A stretch of 18,136 bases of DNA from the NCBI GenBank assembly GCA_019746355.1, contig JAIESC010000115.1, positions 1-18,136 on the forward strand, given 5' to 3'. Shown piece by piece: positions 13,236-18,136 of the stretch; the stretch's first letter is position 1, and each line of letters opens with the position of its first letter. The stretch comes from Xanthobacteraceae bacterium. GTDB lineage: Bacteria; Pseudomonadota; Alphaproteobacteria; Rhizobiales; Xanthobacteraceae. Both the position numbers and the translations under genes were made by a program. The notes below the pieces were generated by a model that was not told where the DNA came from, searched no databases, and saw only the letters and a list, made by a program, of their open reading frames with translations.

Positions 13236-14207
13236 ATGAGAACGGCGTCGATCCTGGCAGCCGCTGCGCTTGGCGCGATGTTTGGACCGGCGCATGCCCA
13301 AACAGCAGGCAGCTACCTGAACCGGCCGATCACCATGGTCGTGCCGCTGCCGGCCGGCGGGACGGCAGATCTCCTCTGCCGGCTTGCCGCCGAGCGGGCC
13401 GCTGCCGTTCTCAAGCAACAGGTGATCGTCGAGAACCGGCCGGTCGGGGCGGGCGGCCGCGTCGCGATCGAGGCCGTGATGCGCTCCGCGCCGGACGGCT
13501 ACACGGTGTTGTGCGCGCCGCAGCTCTCCTACACCGTCGCGCATCTGCTGTTCGTCAAGTCGCCGCTCGATACCCGCACGATGGAGCCGGTCAGCGTGCT
13601 CGCGGCTTACCCGTTGATCCTCATTGCGCGCGGAAACTTCCCTGCCGACGATCTGCCGGGCTTCATCGCTTACGCCAAAGCCAATCCGAACAAGGTCACA
13701 TATGGACACCAGGGCAAGGGCAATACCGGCCACCTGCTCGGCGAGCTGATGATGCTCCGCGGCAAATTCCGCATGGCGGAAATTCCCTACCGGGGCAGCG
13801 CACCCGCGATCAACGATCTGCTGGGCGGCAACATCGATCTCGTTCCCGACTACCTGCTTGCGAACAAGCAGAACATCGACGCCGGCAAGCTGAAGCTCTT
13901 GGCGACCGGCAGCCGCGAGCGCATCAAGAACTACGCCAAGGCCGCGACCATCGCCGAAACGCTGCCCGATGTTTATGCCGACACCTGGATGGCGGTGGCG
14001 GCGCCGCCGGCGACCCCGAAGGACATCACGCAGCGGCTGTCGGACGCGATCGGGCAGGGCTTCAAGACCGAGGAGCTGCGCAAGCGCATCCTCGCGCTCG
14101 AAGCCGAGCCACTCGGCAATTCGCCTGACGGGATGCGCAAGATGATCAACGCCAGCACCCAGCAATGGGGGCCGGTGGTCGAAGCGGCGAAGATCGCCAT
14201 CGATTGA
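13236..14207 (+). CDS. Tripartite tricarboxylate transporter (TTT) substrate-binding protein, first copy
   Basis: A 323-residue exported protein; the ATG at 13236 follows GAGGGAGAAAGG. The signal peptide is MRTASILAAAALGAMFGPAHA. The mature protein opens with YLNRPITMVVPLPAGGTAD, the Bug/TctC family motif whose glycine loop grips a carboxylate, and continues with ENRPVGAGG and later IPYRGSAPAINDLLGGNIDL and AVAAPPATPKDI, all in the expected order. It would capture an organic acid in the periplasm for a TctAB-type permease. No membrane component is encoded in the window, which is common for Bug receptors. It sits 30 bases before a second receptor gene, probably in one operon with the Rieske genes. 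Confidence 0.9.
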   Translation: MRTASILAAAALGAMFGPAHAQTAGSYLNRPITMVVPLPAGGTADLLCRLAAERAAAVLKQQVIVENRPVGAGGRVAIEAVMRSAPDGYTVLCAPQLSYTVAHLLFVKSPLDTRTMEPVSVLAAYPLILIARGNFPADDLPGFIAYAKANPNKVTYGHQGKGNTGHLLGELMMLRGKFRMAEIPYRGSAPAINDLLGGNIDLVPDYLLANKQNIDAGKLKLLATGSRERIKNYAKAATIAETLPDVYADTWMAVAAPPATPKDITQRLSDAIGQGFKTEELRKRILALEAEPLGNSPDGMRKMINASTQQWGPVVEAAKIAID

Positions 14208-14237
14208 CGCGCATCCAGGGACTGAAGGAGACGAACC

Positions 14238-15242
14238 ATGCATTTGAATGACCGGATGAATTCGAGGGGCGCTGCGCGGCGCCTGCTGCTCGCGGCCGCC
14301 GCCGGCATCGCGGCGCTGATGGCGGCGCTGCCGGCCTCGCAGGCGCAGGACTACCCCAACCGGGCGGTGCGGATCATCGTGCCGTTCCCGGCCGGCGGCA
14401 CCGCCGACGCCATGCCGCGCGTCGTTGCCGACTACCTGTCGCGCAAATGGGGGCAGCCGGTCGTCATCGAGAACCGCAGCGGCGCCGGCGGTAATGTCGG
14501 TGCGGAAGCGGCCTACAAGTCGGAGGCCGACGGCTACACGCTGCTCTCGGCACCGCCGCCGCCGCTGGTGGTCAACCACAATCTCTATCCGAAGCTCGGG
14601 TTCGATCCGCTCCGGTTCGAGCCGATCGCCGTGATGGGGCTGGTGCCGAACGCGCTGCTGACCAATCCGGGTTTCCCGCCAAAGACGGTGGCCGAAGTCA
14701 TCGCCTACGGAAAGGCCAATCCAAACAAAATCATCTCCGCGACACAGGGCAATGGCACCACATCGCATCTGACCTCCGAGATGTTCCAGATGATGGGCGG
14801 CTTCAAGCTCACGCACGTGCCGTATCGTGGCGCCGCGCCGGCGCTCACCGACCTGGTGGGCGGCACGGCCAATATCATGTTCGACAATCTCGGCGTTTCG
14901 CTCTCGCAGGTGCAGGCCGGCAAGATCAACCTGCTCGGCGTCGCGACCGCCAAGCGCATGGCATCGCTGCCGGACGTGCCGACTATCGGCGAGACGCTGC
15001 CGGGGTTTGAATCGTCGGCCTGGTTTGCGGTGGTGGCGCCGCCCGGCACGCCCAAGCAGATCGTCGAGAAGATCAATGCCGACATCAACGAAGCCTTGCG
15101 CGACCCCGGCGTGGCGAAGCGCATGGCAGGTATGTCGGCCGAGATCGTTGGCGGCAGCACCCAGGCGACCGCAAAATTCTTCCGCGCCGAGGTCGACCGC
15201 TGGCACAAGGTGATCAAGGCCGCGAACATCAAAGTGGAGTGA
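14238..15242 (+). CDS. TTT substrate-binding protein, second copy
   Basis: A 334-residue exported protein with AAGGAG before the ATG at 14238. A twin-Arg-containing signal (AARRLLLAAAAGIAALMAALPASQA) ends near residue 36. The mature part opens DYPNRAVRIIVPFPAGGTAD and has ENRSGAGGNVG, VPYRGAAPALTDLVGG and VVAPPGTPKQIV, the complete Bug pattern. Its Asp/Gly carboxylate loop reads TADAMPRV where the first copy has TADLLCRL, so the two may differ in ligand. Receptors of this family beside Rieske oxygenases, as TphC in terephthalate operons, bind the aromatic acid. The next gene starts 7 bases after its stop, so they are translationally close. Confidence 0.92.
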   Translation: MHLNDRMNSRGAARRLLLAAAAGIAALMAALPASQAQDYPNRAVRIIVPFPAGGTADAMPRVVADYLSRKWGQPVVIENRSGAGGNVGAEAAYKSEADGYTLLSAPPPPLVVNHNLYPKLGFDPLRFEPIAVMGLVPNALLTNPGFPPKTVAEVIAYGKANPNKIISATQGNGTTSHLTSEMFQMMGGFKLTHVPYRGAAPALTDLVGGTANIMFDNLGVSLSQVQAGKINLLGVATAKRMASLPDVPTIGETLPGFESSAWFAVVAPPGTPKQIVEKINADINEALRDPGVAKRMAGMSAEIVGGSTQATAKFFRAEVDRWHKVIKAANIKVE

Positions 15243-15249
15243 CAGCTGC

Positions 15250-16482
15250 GTGACGACGCTTTCCCCCGGACGGCAATGGCCCGCCGAAGGCGTGGCGCGG
15301 GTCCCGTACTGGGTCTATTCCGACCGCGACCTGTTCGACGAGGAGCAGGAGCGCGTCTTCCGCGGGCCGACCTGGAATTTCCTCTGTCTCGACGCCGAGC
15401 TGCCGAAGCCGAACACGTATCGGACGTCGGCGGTCGGCGCGATGCCGGTGGTGGTCACGCGCGACAACGAGGGCAAGCTCAACGCGTTCGAGAACCGCTG
15501 CGCGCATCGGGGCTCGCTCTTGTGCATCAACGAGCGCGGCGAGGCGCGCGACATCGTCTGCGTCTACCACAACTGGAGTTACGACCTCGCCGGCAACCTG
15601 ACCGCGGTCGCCTTCCGCAAGGGCATGGGCGGAAAGGGGGGCATGCCAGCCGATGCGCGGCCGGATGAGAACCCGCCGCGCAAGCTCAAGGTTGAGACGC
15701 TGTGCGGCCTGGTGTTTGGCACGCTCGATCAGAACGCGGTGCCGCTGGAAACCTATCTCGGCCCCGAGATCGTCAAGGGCATCCGCCGCGTGATGCGCGC
15801 ACCGGTGCGCGTGCTCGGCGGCTACAGCCAGATGCTGCAGAGCAACTGGAAGCTCTACATGGAGAACGTGAAGGACTCATACCACGCGAGCCTTCTGCAC
15901 ACGTTCTTCACCACCTTCCGCCTCAACCGCCTGACGCAGAAGGGCGGGCTTGTCATCAGCGAGAGCGGCGGCAACCACATTTCCTATTCGCTCGCCGCCG
16001 ACACCGGCGGCAAGGAATACGAGCAGGCCGGCATGCGCGCCGCCCAGGAAGGTTTCGGCCTCGAAGCGCCGCAGGTGCTCAATCATGTCGACGAGTACGG
16101 CGACGGCGTGGGGTTGCAGATCCTCTCGGTGTTCCCGACCTTCGTGCTCCAGCAGACCCGCAACAGCCTGGCGGTGCGGCGACTGGTGACGCATGGCTTG
16201 GAGAAGACGGAGCTCGTGTGGACCATCTTCGGCTTCGCCGACGATGACGAATCGATGACCGAGCGGCGCCTGCAGCAGGCGAACCTGATCGGGCCCGCGG
16301 GGTACATCTCGATGGAGGATGGCGCCGCGCCGGGCTTCGTGCAGCGCGGGGTCAACACCGCGGCCGATATCCTCTCGGTGGTGGAGATGGGCGGCCGCGG
16401 CATCAAGTCCGACGACACCCGCGTCACCGAGGCGTCGGTGCGCGGCTTTTGGACCTTTTACCGCTCTCAAATGGGTCTGTGA
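15250..16482 (+). CDS. Rieske aromatic-ring-hydroxylating dioxygenase, alpha (catalytic) subunit
   Basis: A 410-residue protein starting at GTG 15250, 7 bases after the receptor stop. The Rieske cluster ligands are C84-x-H86 and C104-x-x-H107 (CAHRG and CVYH). The catalytic domain has ENVKDSYHASLLH with bridging Asp209 and iron ligands His212 and His217; the third ligand is probably Asp357 in SMEDG. This NWKLYMENVKDSYHASLLH form resembles oxygenases for aromatic carboxylates (salicylate, anthranilate, terephthalate types). It would insert both atoms of oxygen into the ring as a cis-diol. The separate beta subunit follows 3 bases later. No ferredoxin or reductase is in the window, so electrons must come from elsewhere. 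The precise substrate is not decidable. Confidence 0.92.
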   Translation: MTTLSPGRQWPAEGVARVPYWVYSDRDLFDEEQERVFRGPTWNFLCLDAELPKPNTYRTSAVGAMPVVVTRDNEGKLNAFENRCAHRGSLLCINERGEARDIVCVYHNWSYDLAGNLTAVAFRKGMGGKGGMPADARPDENPPRKLKVETLCGLVFGTLDQNAVPLETYLGPEIVKGIRRVMRAPVRVLGGYSQMLQSNWKLYMENVKDSYHASLLHTFFTTFRLNRLTQKGGLVISESGGNHISYSLAADTGGKEYEQAGMRAAQEGFGLEAPQVLNHVDEYGDGVGLQILSVFPTFVLQQTRNSLAVRRLVTHGLEKTELVWTIFGFADDDESMTERRLQQANLIGPAGYISMEDGAAPGFVQRGVNTAADILSVVEMGGRGIKSDDTRVTEASVRGFWTFYRSQMGL

Positions 16483-16485
16483 TCC

Positions 16486-16959
16486 GTGGACGTTGCCACC
16501 ACGTTCAAGGTCCAGGAGCTGCAGGCGCGCTACGTCCAGGCGCTCGACGACGACCGTCTCGAAGACTGGCCGAATTTCTTCATCGACGCCTGCCGCTACG
16601 TCGTCACCACCGCCGACAATCTCGCGCAAGGCATGCCGCTCGGCATGATCTACGCCACCTCGCGCGCGATGCTGCGCGACCGCGTGCGCTCGCTACGCGA
16701 CGCCAATGTCTACGAGGCGCAGCGCTACCGCCACATGATTGCGCCGCCGGTGATCGAGGCGGGCGAGGCCGGTGTCGTGCATGCCAAGACCAGCTTTATG
16801 GTGGTGCGCATCATGCACAGCGGCGAGGCCATGATGTTCGTGACCGGCCGCTATGACGACCGCATCCTGCTCGAGGGGCCCGAGGCACCGCGTTTCGTCG
16901 AAAAGACCGTGGTGCTCGACAGCCGGGTGATCGATACACTCCTGGCGATCCCGATCTAG
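16486..16959 (+). CDS. Aromatic-ring-hydroxylating dioxygenase, beta subunit
   Basis: A 157-residue SnoaL/NTF2-like protein starting at GTG 16486, 3 bases after the alpha stop. It shows the family pattern: an N-terminal helix pair with YVQALDDDRLEDWPNFFIDACRYVVTTAD, then IYATSRAMLRDRVRSLRDANVYEAQRYRHMI, then strands VHAKTSFMVVRIMHSGE and FVTGRYDDRILLEG, ending with the conserved FVEKTVVLDSRVIDTLLAIPI. The beta subunit packs in the alpha3beta3 hexamer and supports stability. Tight spacing implies translational coupling with alpha. Its ribosome binding site is weak, which also suggests coupling. Confidence 0.9.
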   Translation: MDVATTFKVQELQARYVQALDDDRLEDWPNFFIDACRYVVTTADNLAQGMPLGMIYATSRAMLRDRVRSLRDANVYEAQRYRHMIAPPVIEAGEAGVVHAKTSFMVVRIMHSGEAMMFVTGRYDDRILLEGPEAPRFVEKTVVLDSRVIDTLLAIPI

Positions 16960-16971
16960 CGGCCGCCTTAT

Positions 16972-16986
16972 ACGCAAATTTTGCGT
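16972..16986. promoter_or_regulatory. Palindromic operator-like site ACGCAAA-T-TTTGCGT
   Basis: A perfect 7-bp inverted repeat with a single centre base, 13 bases after the beta-subunit stop and about 125 bases before the next gene. AT-rich symmetrical sites of this size are typical regulator targets. No regulator is encoded in the window. Confidence 0.4.
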
Positions 16987-17012
16987 GCCGACCCCGTGGC
17001 AATTCCCTCGGC

Positions 17013-17030
17013 GCGGGAGGATACTCCCGC
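17013..17030 (+). terminator. Perfect 7-bp hairpin, possible attenuator
   Basis: GCGGGAG (17013-17019) pairs with CTCCCGC (17024-17030) around GATA, followed by ATGGCGTTTTGC. The short T-run makes a weak terminator or attenuator between the Rieske genes and the gene at 17110 plausible. Confidence 0.45.
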
Positions 17031-17109
17031 ATGGCGTTTTGCAAGGGGACAACCTGAGACGCGCCGGCACTGCCGCCGTCTCGCCTAAGACCACAGGAGA
17101 GAAAACGCA

Positions 17110-18066
17110 ATGAACAAAGTCCTGCGCCTCGAAAATACCTCGCCGTTCCAGGGCCTTGCGGAACTCGTCGCCTATGACGAGGGGCTGTTCGAGAAGGAAG
17201 GCATCACCATCGAGTGGATCGACCGCGAGTCCCACGTCGACAAGTCGCCGACGCTCCACATCACCGATCACCGTGACGCGTCGCGCTTCGCGAGCCACGG
17301 CAGCCAGCTCGAGCAGGGCAAGGCCGACCTCTACAACGCCTGCGAATGGGGCAACTATTCGCGCGTCGAGACCACCAAGGTGAAGAGCCGCCAGATCGGC
17401 CGCCGCTCGATCGTGACCTACGCGGCCATCGTCGTGCGTCCTGACTCCGACGTTCAGACTCCGCAGCAACTCGCCGGCAAGCTGATCGGGCTGCCATACT
17501 ACAACGGCACCCACTACCTCGCGCTGCAAATGCTGGAAGGCTTCATCCCGCGCGAGCTGATCAAGACCGGCCGGCTGCCGAACGGTTCGAAATATCGCTT
17601 CAAGGCACTGATGGACGGTCTCTGCGAAGCGACGACGCTGACCGAACCCTACATCACGCTGGCCGAGAAAAAGGGCTGCCGGCTCGTGATCGCCTGCTTC
17701 CATCATGGCACCGAGGTCGCTTCGGATCGGATCGACGCCGAAACGTACAGTGCGTTCAACCGCGCGGTGCGCGAGGCGGTGCGGCGGATCAATGCCGACA
17801 AGTCCGCCTACATGCACTACTTCATCGATCGCCATAAGGACAAAGACCCCGAGATCGCCAAGCTCAAGGTCTCCGACCTCCGCGAGAGCCGGCTCTACCT
17901 GGTCGACCCCGCGCCGATTCCGGAGGAGGAGCTGCAACGCACCTACGATTGGATGAAGAGCTGGGGCTTCCTCGAGACCGCGAGCTGCGCGACCGATCTT
18001 GTCAACATGAACGTGCAGCGTCACGGCTACGACCGCGCGCCGAACGAGCCGGCCGCGACGCACTAG
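17110..18066 (+). CDS. NMT1/THI5-like (NitT/TauT-type) binding-fold protein without signal peptide
   Basis: A 318-residue protein with AGGAGAG before the ATG. It begins MNKVLRLENTSPFQGLAELV with no hydrophobic leader, so it should stay in the cytoplasm although the fold is that of ABC receptors for nitrate, taurine or thiamine precursors. Conserved stretches are AYDEGLFEKEGITIEW (21-36), LYNACEWGNYSRV (74-86), TPQQLAGKLIGLPYYNGTHY (117-136) and ATTLTEPYITLAEKKGCR (174-191). The same fold includes the enzyme 4,5-dihydroxyphthalate decarboxylase and the yeast Thi5 pyrimidine synthase, so an enzymatic or intracellular ligand-binding role is possible. It lies 150 bases after the Rieske beta gene, behind a palindrome and a hairpin, so may be separately controlled. 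No ABC permease or ATPase is in the window. Confidence 0.8.
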   Translation: MNKVLRLENTSPFQGLAELVAYDEGLFEKEGITIEWIDRESHVDKSPTLHITDHRDASRFASHGSQLEQGKADLYNACEWGNYSRVETTKVKSRQIGRRSIVTYAAIVVRPDSDVQTPQQLAGKLIGLPYYNGTHYLALQMLEGFIPRELIKTGRLPNGSKYRFKALMDGLCEATTLTEPYITLAEKKGCRLVIACFHHGTEVASDRIDAETYSAFNRAVREAVRRINADKSAYMHYFIDRHKDKDPEIAKLKVSDLRESRLYLVDPAPIPEEELQRTYDWMKSWGFLETASCATDLVNMNVQRHGYDRAPNEPAATH

Positions 18067-18136
18067 GGTCCGGACTCATTAAATCCACCAAACGAGGGCG
18101 GCTGCAAGGCAGACGGACGCTAGATAGTTTCGGGCC
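18067..18136. mobile_element. End of an IS5-family-like insertion sequence (continues outside window)
   Basis: Immediately after the stop codon of the preceding gene comes GGTCCGGACTCATTAA, like the terminal sequence of rhizobial IS5-group elements, then the 3' end of a transposase-like frame on the minus strand. The bases CTAG (18063-18066) just before it fit the 4-bp YTAR-type target of that group. The far end and target duplication are outside the window. Confidence 0.55.
18079..18136 (-). CDS. Transposase, C-terminal end only (IS5-like)
   Basis: On the minus strand a frame enters from the right edge and ends in TAA at 18081-18079. The visible residues, ARNYLASVCLAAALVWWI, match the shape of the last helix of IS5/IS4-type transposases (RNFLAxVxLAAALxW). 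Only about 18 residues are visible, so whether the transposase is intact or broken cannot be judged. The call rests on recall of that motif plus the terminal sequence beside it. Confidence 0.55.
   Translation of the reverse strand, partial: ARNYLASVCLAAALVWWI

Noticed and set aside
13116..15206. A 696-codon open frame on the minus strand
   Set aside because: It lies exactly opposite the two receptor genes, is rich in Arg/His/Gly as expected for antisense of GC-rich genes, and has no recognisable domain.
16996..17012. Possible sigma-54 promoter (TGGCAATTCCCTCGGC)
   Set aside because: It has the GG but lacks the GC at the required 10-base spacing and the TTGC element.
16693..18063. A 456-codon minus-strand open frame
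   Set aside because: Antisense of the beta subunit and the NMT1-like gene, both of which have clear family motifs; its residue content is typical of a shadow frame.

Overview
This window reads as chromosomal DNA of a GC-rich alphaproteobacterium, most likely Hyphomicrobiales close to Bradyrhizobium/Rhodopseudomonas or Pseudolabrys. The grounds are codon use, the gene families (DUF6894, DUF892 ferritin-like, heparan-acetyltransferase-type DUF1624, tripartite-tricarboxylate receptors) and two promoters that match the alphaproteobacterial EcfG stress-sigma pattern GGAAC-N16/17-CGTT. This is a judgement from the sequence only; no database was searched. No tRNA, rRNA or CRISPR array was seen.

Layout. 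(1) 1-360: the lower-GC C-terminal end of a restriction-endonuclease-like gene cut by the window edge. (2) 430-4632: housekeeping and stress genes: an exported metallo-beta-lactamase-fold lactonase-like protein, a single-domain rhodanese, a DUF1624 membrane protein, a fused alpha/beta-hydrolase-OsmC protein with a hairpin over its ribosome binding site, and a small DUF6894 protein. (3) 4741-4955: a compact self-contained unit with promoter, a 22-codon ORF with an exceptionally complete Shine-Dalgarno sequence, a chain of hairpins and a terminator. (4) 4987-7470, minus strand: SLT lytic transglycosylase with a SPOR-like tail, a cysteine-rich-repeat secreted protein and an FAD amine-oxidase/DadA-type oxidoreductase. 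(5) 7660-12768: many small exported or membrane proteins, a DUF892 ferritin-like protein and a patatin-like phospholipase. Two plus-strand genes here have EcfG-type promoters, and two minus-strand genes are paralogues of each other. (6) 13236-18066, plus strand: an aromatic-acid cassette with two tandem tripartite-tricarboxylate (Bug) receptors, Rieske oxygenase alpha and beta subunits, and an NMT1/THI5-like binding-fold protein without a signal peptide. (7) 18067-18136: the end of an IS5-family-like insertion sequence, abutting the stop codon of the last gene.

How they work together. The clearest system is the aromatic cassette: exported receptors would capture an organic acid, the Rieske pair would dihydroxylate an aromatic carboxylate, and the last protein may bind or process an intermediate. 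Membrane transporter subunits, electron-transfer reductase, diol dehydrogenase and regulator are all absent from the window, so substrate and completeness are open. The most unusual non-protein features are the 4741-4955 transcript unit, the occluded ribosome binding site at 3134-3160 and the EcfG-type promoters.
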